Shown here: piece by piece, positions 41,901 through 50,580 of the stretch
How positions within the stretch are numbered: position 1 is the stretch's first letter
Layout of the letters: each line of letters opens with the position of its first letter
NCBI GenBank assembly: GCA_040285825.1
Contig: JAUPSS010000007.1
Coordinates: 1,958,689-2,022,688 of the forward strand
Source: Eukaryota sp. TZLM1-RC
Lineage: Eukaryota; Metamonada: BaSk clade
Reading direction: 5' to 3'
DNA length: 64,000 nucleotides
Translations under genes and position numbers: made by a program
The notes under the pieces: model-generated
Seen by the model: the letters and a program-made list of their open reading frames with translations, nothing else
Database searches by the model: none
Told to the model about the DNA's origin: nothing

Positions 41901-44900
41901 TTAACGGGGAACTTTGGTTAACCTGCACCATAAATAACGTGGAAGTACAAGGCGAAATTGATAATGGAGCTGCATTTTCAGCATTATCAATGGATTTAGC
42001 CTCTAAATGTAATATGACAGTTAATGACAATAAGACTGTCGAATACTTATCGGCAAATGGTATTCGCTCCACGACCCTGGGATGTGCAAGTGGTGTTCTT
42101 GCTCTAAATGTGGATAGCTTGGCCACTCAAGTGTTTTTAAGGATCGAATTCCAGATCATTCCTGGTACCAATAATTTTTTGATCGGAAGAGACTTATTAC
42201 AAACCTTGGGGCTACGCACGGAGCACGGTTTTAATATTAATTTGGATCGCGAACATCGCACCATCTTAAATGCTGAATGTGAGTTTGATAATAGAATTTG
42301 TCAACCAATTAGATTCATTGAACAATTGAGTAATAAATCAGACTTAGGTAATGATTTTGGGCATTCCACATTTAGACATGAGTTAGATGAGTTGGGCTGT
42401 AGAATATGCCTGGATGACATTAGGGACGAGGAACGCCTAGTCGTGCTACTCGAAAAATATAGAAATGTATTTAGTGGGCTACCTCACCCGGATGGAATTG
42501 ATTGTCAGCCGATGACCATTCCATTTTATGACGAAAGTAAGGTCGTCAAAAGGAAACCTCGAAAATTAAACCCAGAAAAACAACGGGTAGCCGAGGAAAT
42601 TTTTAACGAATTGATCCGTAATGGATTTGCTGTGCCCGCAAAGTCTCAATTCAGTAGTCCCATCTGTCTTGTGATTTACCCTGATCACAGGAAGCCACGA
42701 TTAACTGGCGATTTTAGTGGTATTGGTGGAGTAAACGATTTAACTAAACCTGTAGAGGCAAATTTGCCCAGGATTAGCGACATTTTAGAGTTTCTAAGTA
42801 AAGCTAATTATATAGCAACTCTAGATTTACCTAAGGCATTTTGGCAGCTCAAAATTGCAGAAGAGGATATTGATAAAACTACCGTATCAATTCCCGGAAT
42901 GTCGATCAGTTTTAAAAGGGCTTGTTTTGGTTTGAAGAACGTTCCTGCAGTCTTCCAAAACATGATGATGGAAATATTTGATTCTGAGGGTGTATTTATT
43001 TATATCGATGATACAATAATAGTAGCTTCAACCCTGGACGAATTTCTATCTAGAGTAGGTACGGTCCTAGAACGCGCCAAACGTTTTAGAGTTAACCTTG
43101 GCCTACCCAAGTGTAGCTTTACCACTTGCAAACATGAAATAAAAATTCTAGGTAGTATTTTTGTAAACAAAACCCGTTATATAGATGAATTTAGGATTGA
43201 GGGACTGATCAACCTACCCAAACCCAGGACATTACCTGAAGTTAGGAGTTTTATAGGATCGATCAATTATATACGTGACTGGTTGCCAAATTTGTCTGAC
43301 TTGATAGAACCAATCAACAAATTAACCAGAAACAAACCGTCAAAGATCAAGTGGACTTCTGATCATGACGAGGCTTTTGGTAAGATTATAAACCTTATTA
43401 AAGCAAATATCCCTCTTGAATTGCCCTCAGAAGACAAGCACATTTTAATAAGTGCGGATGCGTCTGATGTGGCTGTAGGTGGAGTAATATGGCAAGAAGC
43501 TAACCCACCTAAAGATCCTACGACACCGCTAATTAAGAGAAAGGTTGTACCTATTGCCTTCTTTAGCAGATTATTATCAACTTCACAAAAGAATTGGTCT
43601 GTACTTCAGAAAGAGTTGTATGCAATTTTACTAATTCTCACTGACAGTAGTTTAGAAAATTATTTAATTTCGAGGAAATTAACTATTTTCACTGATCATA
43701 GAAATTTAGCATACCTTATATCAGCTCCTGAAAAGAACAGAATTGTGAAGAGGTGGCTACCAATATTGTCAGAATTCAATTTTGATGTAGTCCACACGGC
43801 AGGCGAGGAGAATTATTGGGCAGACATGTTGTCTAGATTGGTTGATACCAAACCCAAAACCCCTCGAGTCCAACAAGTGAGAAACTTGGCACCTCACAGA
43901 GTTGAAGAACAATTACCCTATTTAAATTTATTAACTAGAGTTAATTTGTTAAGGGATGATATTACTCAACCGTCCACAATTGAGCTACCCACGATCAATA
44001 GCTTATCTGCACTGAAAGAAGCAGTTGAGGATACTAAATTTGATTTATTTGACACTTGGATCTCAAAGATTAGGCAAGAACAACTTATAGATGTTGATTC
44101 AAATCCTGATTATTATAAAGATTACAATTATAATTCAGATATTCAATTGTATACCAACAATCGTGGGAAGATTGTTATCCCAGATAGTTTAAAGAAGCAG
44201 ACTTTAACTATCATTCATGGACATGCAAATGTTGGCCATCCTAGTGTGACGACTAGCGTAAAGAAATTACTCAATAGTGATTACTTTTGGCCCGACATGC
44301 GCAACGACATGATTAATCATATTAAGAGATGCCCAGCATGTCAAAAGACGGCACATGTGCCTAAAAAAGTCATTGAATCATCTGGCTCTCTTTGGGCTGA
44401 TCGACCTTTTGCACGATTAAACGCAGATACTATTGGACCATTACAACAAGATGATAATGGATTCAAATATTTAATAGTTTTCGTAGATTCGTTCACTAGG
44501 TATACGATCATTTGCCCTGTAAAGGAATTGAATGCAGTGGAGGCAACCAATCACCTCCTATGGAGTGTAGTATCAATTTTTGGTATCCCACTGTTGATTC
44601 ATAGTGACAATGGTATTGAATTTGCAAATACCATATTCAAAGGGTTATGCGATTTATTAAACATTGAAGTAAGTCGTTCACTAACTAGCTTTTCACAAAG
44701 CAATGGTTTAGTAGAAAGACGACACAGAGACATCTTACAAAGTCTAAGAAAGATTTTGGTGGACTCTGGCGATTATAGCAATTGGAGTGAATATATCCCA
44801 ATTGTACAACTTCAAATCAATTCAACTATTAGTAGAGTTACTGGTCATTCGCCCTACAATTTAATGTTTGGTAGCGACCACAGCCCTAGAGCTGATCCTA

Positions 44901-45559
44901 GTAATATGTTTGAATTAATAAAATCAGCTAATGTTAATATTCCCTTTGTTAAAGATCTTGAAGCAAAACTTGAAAGGATTTCAAAGAAGAGAGAAGAGGC
45001 AGAGCTCAGGCAAGCTCAACAACTGCCTGAAGTTAACAAACATAGGAACCCTTTTAATAAAGGTGACTTAGTTTTGCGATTAAAGACTAATGGTAAACTC
45101 CATGGTTGCTTCGCTGGCCCTTTTCTCGTTGAAGAAGTTAAATCCAATAAAAGTTCATTACTCAAGAATCTTGTCACTGGTTCGATGTCTACGGCAAGTA
45201 TAAATCATTGTAAACTATACCTTTCAGACTTCCCTAAAGAAGATCTTGATTGGCATAAGAATATTGCTGCTGGCGATATGGAAGAATCTGTAATCGTTAA
45301 AATTATAGATCACTTTGATTACGTAGATTCGAACAATAATAAAGTTCCTTATTGTACCGCAGTTTGGTATGGCGGCGAGACTTCGTCTGTCCCAGTTGCT
45401 GACGTCAAAAGCACTGAGGCATATCAAACATATTTGCGCTCTATTAGTCCTCACACTACCAGGAAACGGAAGGTATCTTCTAATTCCAAATCTAAGACTA
45501 ATTCCCCTGCAGTCAGTACTCGTAGCTCTCGTTCGAGATCTAAGAGAGGGAAAAGGTAG
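38909..45559 (+). CDS. Ty3/gypsy Gag-Pol polyprotein, single frame, 2,216 aa
   Basis: ATG 38909 is preferred over an in-frame TTG 12 nt earlier. Residues 1-230 are P/S/E-rich with 21-residue repeats (KESELSAEKSIASQKESHLPN type). A capsid-like region spans ~250-860. The zinc knuckle CNLCNTNKHPEEKC is at 894-907. The protease site reads IDNGA (Asp1018-Asn-Gly), where the family has D-S/T-G. RT: TGDFSG, ATLDLPKAFWQL, FGLKNVP and YIDD at 1365-1368. RNase H: LISADASDVAVGG, TIFTDHRNL. Integrase: HGHANVGH...CPACQ zinc site, then D1840, D1900 and E1936 (exact D,D-35-E), followed by a C-terminal domain (KGDLVLRLKTNGKLHGCFAG) and a basic tail (SRSRSKRGKR). Gag and Pol are fused with no frameshift or stop between. 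Confidence 0.95.
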   Translation: MDRASLINGLNSHNDNPPSSMRKSNVPSLKENNPPPSVSNPPPTESNPSFGKSNPPKESELSAEKSIASQKESHLPNKESELRTEESPTSQKGSHLPNTERGNHVVDVSELYTYPDNSSELLPCRKSFLTPSEQRRFKAFVVSNKSDACTEGEGGEGEQQSTTGSSRKTPSSPTSDTSSSEEPQSDSRGSLDQNYSRRGDESDDEPPHTPNPSNPTPSFPSTERTSQGLYRRKLAKAVEAVTRDFLLDLIANPPDDVKDWSDDELLKMAENESERLAGDVDPAECEKVRRDYLAKRWPFLFGEAHGKTLDDVVYESYDQSPNLLKRLDDLTDSAVSCGMSAVEDCYFSAPRSKYQAATPRPAKWHRDAIDDHKIYFSGNQEAYDRLFWIAKMYPHNQQGRNLRGVVSHFLVENVHPKDSIADIFIMLGGRFDESRGDTLQFHTKESYIREIGTRVIELKEQRVGPNKLKLVYPDAWMAKLKAWVDSWPDQNVFENVLIKRSCLPYDHKLAGVPRGSKDAPDWVDLRPPAQTVPVQEEPPKTRFIIKLGETLPSEERNMNLFGTPSVGPLASRRASCEATPTQASVIKSSIPTQPLGTNAPRDSLVDTLGLYRTPVTDEEKLRKRIDDKLRCLVKLNEAFDAKKIFDFVLNFGNWAKTVRDRDGPTRAFTPITKYGQPVHQYDFVRSMFFEVDPLYLRFMIEGKVIAEWQSFYGGRTNVLGNNPSDAEIWEYLLLSTQYKYPTDVEKALRSVRPPEISRRMTAESSWTAFIEQIIYIIRRSTIMPGTDGNPSVVYPAKRFLETINDKTNNQLMDTYIIWIGKFDSSNEKLGDAIYDLGNTFVNKVNSLESSIKDMNLIRTAFGAHAPAQNGRSQSKGPFKNPRVSSRPIPSEQWCNLCNTNKHPEEKCFKLVGRPGSKKRHGGERRDRKRKSSSNKPDDYTSFNNNLTNNSIKSIYKMSKTDSNYNHLNPLKRFRESSNPVGSIHSVRLSRVAEDQESFNGELWLTCTINNVEVQGEIDNGAAFSALSMDLASKCNMTVNDNKTVEYLSANGIRSTTLGCASGVLALNVDSLATQVFLRIEFQIIPGTNNFLIGRDLLQTLGLRTEHGFNINLDREHRTILNAECEFDNRICQPIRFIEQLSNKSDLGNDFGHSTFRHELDELGCRICLDDIRDEERLVVLLEKYRNVFSGLPHPDGIDCQPMTIPFYDESKVVKRKPRKLNPEKQRVAEEIFNELIRNGFAVPAKSQFSSPICLVIYPDHRKPRLTGDFSGIGGVNDLTKPVEANLPRISDILEFLSKANYIATLDLPKAFWQLKIAEEDIDKTTVSIPGMSISFKRACFGLKNVPAVFQNMMMEIFDSEGVFIYIDDTIIVASTLDEFLSRVGTVLERAKRFRVNLGLPKCSFTTCKHEIKILGSIFVNKTRYIDEFRIEGLINLPKPRTLPEVRSFIGSINYIRDWLPNLSDLIEPINKLTRNKPSKIKWTSDHDEAFGKIINLIKANIPLELPSEDKHILISADASDVAVGGVIWQEANPPKDPTTPLIKRKVVPIAFFSRLLSTSQKNWSVLQKELYAILLILTDSSLENYLISRKLTIFTDHRNLAYLISAPEKNRIVKRWLPILSEFNFDVVHTAGEENYWADMLSRLVDTKPKTPRVQQVRNLAPHRVEEQLPYLNLLTRVNLLRDDITQPSTIELPTINSLSALKEAVEDTKFDLFDTWISKIRQEQLIDVDSNPDYYKDYNYNSDIQLYTNNRGKIVIPDSLKKQTLTIIHGHANVGHPSVTTSVKKLLNSDYFWPDMRNDMINHIKRCPACQKTAHVPKKVIESSGSLWADRPFARLNADTIGPLQQDDNGFKYLIVFVDSFTRYTIICPVKELNAVEATNHLLWSVVSIFGIPLLIHSDNGIEFANTIFKGLCDLLNIEVSRSLTSFSQSNGLVERRHRDILQSLRKILVDSGDYSNWSEYIPIVQLQINSTISRVTGHSPYNLMFGSDHSPRADPSNMFELIKSANVNIPFVKDLEAKLERISKKREEAELRQAQQLPEVNKHRNPFNKGDLVLRLKTNGKLHGCFAGPFLVEEVKSNKSSLLKNLVTGSMSTASINHCKLYLSDFPKEDLDWHKNIAAGDMEESVIVKIIDHFDYVDSNNNKVPYCTAVWYGGETSSVPVADVKSTEAYQTYLRSISPHTTRKRKVSSNSKSKTNSPAVSTRSSRSRSKRGKR
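45542..45556 (+). promoter_or_regulatory. Polypurine tract, plus-strand primer
   Basis: AAGAGAGGGAAAAGG lies just before TAG and the 3' LTR. A similar run (8413-8431) precedes the LTR of the deleted element. In both, the tract is coding. Confidence 0.75.
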
Positions 45560-45695
45560 TGTTGTACTGTGGACAATTAGTCTAGTACATTTATATTTAT
45601 ATAACATAGTTCACTAGTGATGGCCTTTAAAAGGGCCGGTGAAATTCTAATAAATTATTCCTTATTCTTTGTTATCATATATGGATAGAGCATCA
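45560..45695 (+). repeat. 3' LTR, 136 bp
   Basis: Starts on the base after the pol stop codon (45557-45559). It is identical to the 5' LTR except for one base. Confidence 0.95.
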
Positions 45696-45949
45696 TGAAC
45701 CAAAATTGGTAACAAAACAGATTGTTGGAATTGTTTAAGCTACTAATTACAAAAAACAATAGGTGAGTAGCAGTGTGTTGAAATAGTGATCCGCAAAAAA
45801 CAAATGATTCAGAAATAGTGAACACTACTTCTATGGTAGTAGAAGCACAAAACACTTATTATAGGAGCATAGAACAGACATATCATGATTGTGCACTTCA
45901 ATTGTCAACATTGACCTTCTACAGCATGATCAATTTGTCGACAGGACTT

Positions 45950-46600
45950 TCCAAATCGGAGACATATGGTGATGTGATTTGACCCTATTTTTAAGAAGTT
46001 TAAACAAGTGAAGAAGAAGAGTAGAAGACTTCGGTAGCAGTAACATTTGAAGGGTAAATCGAGCTGATACATTGGATAGGCATTTGATGCCATTGTGAAA
46101 ATTAGCAATCAATTTGAAATTGCAACCAGCATGCCAGATATCGTGTCAGACAGCGGGATTATCTTGACTCTTCCTATTCTTCTCATATCATGCAGCAAAA
46201 AGAGAAAAAAAATAACGAGGTAACGGACTCAGTTCCCAGCTCCTCCTTTTACCTGTTCTTCACAGAACAGCAAAGTACTTCCTCCCGAACTCCTCAGTCG
46301 GGAACAGTAATCCTGCTTTACAGGAATAAAAGGAAGGTCAGAGCCTCGATTTCCTATAGGAATCGTCGTTCTGATCCTTCCGTGGGGTAGATTATAACAC
46401 TTTTTTCAGTCATTATTTGAGTCATGATATGGCTGCTATTGAATTAGCCATGGTATTAATGACCTTAGATATGGGTTCTTGTTCTTGTTGGTATTTTGTT
46501 TTGAAATGTTATTTTGATGTTATTGAGTTTGTTGTTATTTGTGGTTTCTCAGTACTTGTACTGTAGATATGGGATGTTGTGACTTAAATTGTGTTTTTGA
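45950..46600 (+). mobile_element. Exonuclease-Fanzor element, copy 2, 5' part
   Basis: Inverted relative to copy 1 and about 90% identical over 46070-46400. It holds the remnant end of the upstream ORF, the short MPDIVSDSGIILTLPILL frame (46128-46220) and the frame 46190-46390 (SSSFYLFFTEQQSTSSRTPQ, NKRKVRASISYRNRRSDPS). In the latter, most differences from copy 1 are silent or conservative. Minisatellite units follow at 46460-46575. Confidence 0.65.
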
Positions 46601-46697
46601 TAGTGTTGAGTTTGATGATAACGTTGATAAATTATGCTTTTAATCAAGTACCTTCCAACATCTTCTATCAACAAACCCATTTTCTGTTGATTTAAGA

Positions 46698-47950
46698 ATG
46701 GATGGAAATCTTGAAACAAATGCTGGTCCCAAACAGAGAAAATCCAATTGAAAGCGAGTATGGTCAACAAAACTGAGCCAAGTCCTAGTGGCTTCAAGCC
46801 TGACCCTTTGATTAAGTTGAAATCAAAAACCACAAATCAAAATCTTCCCACTGTTTTGTGCCTTGATCTTGAAACGTATCAGGATGGTCATCTTTACCAA
46901 AATCATGATGGCCAATTTCAACCTCCTGATGAGATTATCAACAAAAAGTGAAAAGAGGGTGCAGATCTGCCAAAAAGAGAAACTAATGAGCAAATGGATG
47001 AGTGGATTTCAGATCAAAACATCCTTTTAATTTCAATTGTTGTTGGAAGAGATGATTGTACTAATTTCTTTTTGGAGAGTAAATAATCACTTATATTGAG
47101 AAGGAGTTCTCAAATTATTAGATTACCAGACATTGATAAGGTTAATCAGGCAGAAGTTTTCTCTGACAAAAAAACCGTGCTTCTTAGGTTTTTAAACATT
47201 GTTGGTAATCTGCCACCTCATTGTTATCTTAATCACAATTTAATGCAACTTGATTGACAGGTCTAAAAGTTAGATTAAATTAGTTTGATCTACCATTTCC
47301 CACTTTTCCTGATGGTACAGCAATTGATGCTCTCAACCAACATTCACCAAGATGGAGAGAAGTTGTCATCAGGGAAAATGACTTTTATCTTTTGGACACA
47401 CTGGTATTTGATAAAAGATTCATCAAAATTCTTTATGGTTATAGTTTAGGCAATCTGGCGCAAAAAAGGGTTAGTGAAAATCAAATCAAACTTCATCTGT
47501 ACGTCTCACTCAAAATGCTTATTCCCAACAATTTCCCACTTTCATATTGTTTGGAATTAATTGGGAAAATCAAAAAAGGGGGAAATTATTGTCCAGAATA
47601 TTAATCAGGAATGCAACACACAGATGAGGAATTTATTAATTTTTTAACCTGTTGATTGTTTAGCCACTGCTCCATTGGGATAATAATTGATTCAATATGG
47701 GCTTTATGATTGTATCCTGAAACTTTTTGTATTTTTTCAAAATGATAAGTTCATTTTACCATCTTATAAAACCTTTCGAGCAACCGTTAACTCAATGGTT
47801 AAACATTCAAATGTGATACTCAATTTGAGAAAAACTGCTTCAAACTTTCAACAATTACGAATTCGTATTACATGTTGCTTGAAGCTGTATTTACAGTCCC
47901 GAAATTTTCAATTTTATTTATTTATTCAATTTTCATTTCATTCTTTATTT
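46698..47950 (+). pseudogene. DEDD exonuclease-like domain followed by Fanzor N-terminus (copy 2), decayed
   Basis: After a 2A-like remnant (46701-46730) the frame reads TVLCLDLETYQDGHLYQNHD (Exo I, D-x-E at 46864-46872), ISIVVGRDDCTNFFLE, VLLRFLNIV and LNHNLMQLD (Exo II-like, Asp 47252-47254). Then come LLDTLVFDKRFIKI and YGYSLGNLAQKRVSENQIKL, as in RNase D or family B polymerase exonucleases, and IQYGLYDC (Exo III-like Y-x3-D, 47696-47710). The same region passes into the Fanzor N-terminus (SYKTFRATVNSMVKHSNVIL, RITCCLKLYLQS), where the copy ends near 47950. At least four stops and two frameshifts break it. It could instead be a fragment of a family B DNA polymerase next to a Fanzor. Confidence 0.55.
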
Positions 47951-48149
47951 CATTAGAGTTTCAAAATTCCAACAATGGTTGAAGACTCAAGATAAATAAA
48001 ATGCAATTCTTATCAACCTGTGTATATTTAGAATTTCTTTACAGTGATGGGTTACAGAATATTCCATTTGTTGCAATTTACGGCTAATATTTGTACCAAT
48101 TGTATCAATCAAATGTTTTGTCTTAAATCAAAGCAAAAAATGACCACAC

Positions 48150-48435
48150 ACCACAATAGTTAACTGTTCAAGAAAACCCTGACCTGCTTGTTTTCTTGCC
48201 ATTGCTTCCCTCATTTTATAAAAGAACCGAGGTATCTATTTAATAAAGCAAATTGAATTCGAGACCGCCATAAAAAGACATCAAATCTTTTCATTGTTTT
48301 TTGAACCATTTTATGGAAATCATTCAAACAATTTTCTGTTTCTACTGATAGTCTTCCGTTCATAGAAAATGCAAAAGCAATAAATACAACTGGTCTGTTT
48401 CTATCAGCAACAGCTTCTTTTGCAACATTGAGGAG
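48150..48435 (-). mobile_element. Family C retrotransposon 3' fragment
   Basis: It parallels 48523-48780 of the next copy, with matching residues IDRNRPVVFIAFAFSMNGRL and DVFLWRSRIQFALLN. It is truncated at about 48435, where the longer copy's tail begins. Confidence 0.8.
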
Positions 48436-48459
48436 ATAAAATCAACAACTTCATATTAT

Positions 48460-50560
48460 TTTTTAATTTATTGAATTTGCACACTTGATTAAATTAAATC
48501 AAAACTAATGGGACGACAATCATTAAACCAAGATTTCCTCTACAAAATCTTGATTTGCTTGCTGTCTAGCTAAAGCTTCTCTAATTCGATTGAAAAACCG
48601 CGGTAATCTATTAATAATGGCAAATTGAATCCGTGAACGCCATAAAAAAATATCAAATCTTTTCATTGTTTTTTCTTTCACCATTTTTTGGAAGTCATCC
48701 AAAAAAGTTTCTGCTTCAACTGATAATCTTCCATTTATCGAAAATGGGAAAGCAATAAAAACCAGCTGTGTATTTCTATCGATATTTGCATCTTCAATTT
48801 CTTTATCATATTTTCTATGTTTTTCTTTTGCTTTAAAATCCAGAGCAGCCACAGGATTAAGTTTTCTTCTGTGAACCAAAGTATCGTTTGCAACATTACA
48901 TGAGACAAAGTCAACAATAGCTTCAGAATTATCAATCCAATCACAGTATACATCACCTCTATCATCAGAACCAAAATTATTCAGAGAAAGTGTTTCTTTC
49001 AGCAGGGGCTCTTTGATACACGATATCCTTGCAGTTTGTGCCATATTGAAAACAGTGTCTCTAACAGCATCATGTAATGAAGAACGATAAGTTATCAATT
49101 TAGAGCAATTTAGAGCATGGCGCAAAGTGAGTTGAGGTGAATTCGAACAAATACATTTTTCTTTTGATAATAATTGGTTAATGGGGATGTTCAAATATAA
49201 TCTCATTTTTGTTACAAATGCTTCATTAGTAGCACACAATCCAAATCTTCGTGGTACAATGGTTACAAAAAGTGAAGAATCTGACACCTTGTTTTCACAA
49301 ACACCCTTTTCCAATAACAATGAGTGAAGATCTTGATTTAAAACAGCCGAGCTGCAAATATTTTTATAAAGATCTTTTTCATACATTCCAGTCAATCTTT
49401 TCTGTAATGTTCGAAGAGTGTACTTCAAATTTAAAACATTTTTTTCTGGAATATTGTCATTGAATGATTGGGGAAAACATCGACCCCATTTTTCTACATC
49501 AATTCTTGAAATTTCTTCATTTAATGCAAAAACAGTGGAACTTTGCGTTGTCATCAATAAATCTTCCCAATCTGCAAATCTTTCGGAGAACTCAAAGATT
49601 GCATTTCTGCATCCACCAACAAAAAGCACACGAGGTAAGAATAGAAGCCTTCGTCCACCCTAAACCACCATATTGTGGACTAAGGTAAGCATGATCTGGA
49701 ATTTGGAAACATTTTACATCCCAGTAATTGAGACAGAACTTTTGCACGTAACTCATTAAACTTTTTGAGCCAAAGGTCTAGTGACGAGAGGATTTGTTGA
49801 TCGAAATATATGATTAAAATTGGAACTAAAACACAGTCTTATAATGGTAAATTTGATGTGTTTTTTTATATCTAAATTCATCATTCGGTCAATTTTGTCA
49901 GAAATTGAGTTCAACTTTTCAAACAATTTTTTTGGTAATTTCATCATTATTTCCTAAAAACGAACCCAAATGACGAATAGCATCAATTGAATATAATTTG
50001 GCTTGAATTTCAATATCATCAATTATTGTGGAAACTGGAGAATTCGATAACAAAACACATTTAAGTAAATTAAGTCGGAGACCAATTTTGGTAAATAATT
50101 CTTTAAAACATACAGTTGCTTTTTTCACAATATTTAATTCACCAATAAGCACAACATCATCCATATATGCAATCATTTTTAGTGAAGGAAACATCTCTTG
50201 AATTTGCAGTAGAATAGGATGAATGGCCAAACAAAACAAAAGAGGTCCTAACGGATCTCCTTGCTTTACGCCACTTGATGAAATCAAAATGTTGTTACCA
50301 AAATGTAAATTAGAATATGTGCAATATGTTGATTGAAAATATGGTATTAATTCTGGCATATATTGCAATAGAGCACCATGGATACTGCGACGACTTAGCG
50401 AATTGAAAGCATTACTAAAATCCAATGACATGCAAACATTGGATTCATTTTGACGAAATAAGACATCAGTAGCAAAAATCGCTGAAGAGACTCCATCTGT
50501 AGTATTTATACCATATTGAAAGGGTAACTTCATATTTGAATTGAATGACATAATTTTGCC
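48460..50560 (-). mobile_element. Family C non-LTR retrotransposon, 5'-truncated
   Basis: Three frames (50551-49919, 49947-49756, 49629-48523) cover RT to the C-terminal endonuclease. The 5' end of homology is about 20 nt upstream of the MROH1 start codon. The 3' UTR ends in AATAAATTAAAAAATAA-type sequence near 48460 without long poly(A). Six or more tails of the same family are in this window. Confidence 0.88.
48523..50551 (-). pseudogene. Family C RT and restriction-like endonuclease remnant
   Basis: RT blocks: SLDFSNAFNSLSRRSIHGAL, SSGVKQGDPLGPLLFCLAIH and AYMDDVVLIG. The C-terminus has CICSNS...LRHALNCSKLITYRSSLH (zinc site), SDDRGDVYCDWIDNSEAIVD and AKEKHRKYDKE, a clear R-x-D...D...K..KY set for a PD-(D/E)xK nuclease. 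Frameshifts lie near 49930 and 49640, and the N-terminal third is missing. Confidence 0.88.
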
Positions 50561-50580
50561 AAAAACATACTTACTCCAAT

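Larger units (their letters stand above)
38788..45695 (+). mobile_element. Complete Ty3/gypsy LTR retrotransposon
   Basis: 6,908 bp. Two 136-bp LTRs (38788-38923 and 45560-45695) differ at one base (T against A in GGCCTTTWTAAGGGCC context) and both have TG...CA ends. A 4-bp target duplication TGAA lies at 38784-38787 and 45696-45699. The single ORF is uninterrupted, with domain order gag, protease, RT, RNase H, integrase (Ty3/gypsy order). Near-identical LTRs mean a recent insertion. This copy could be active. Confidence 0.95.
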
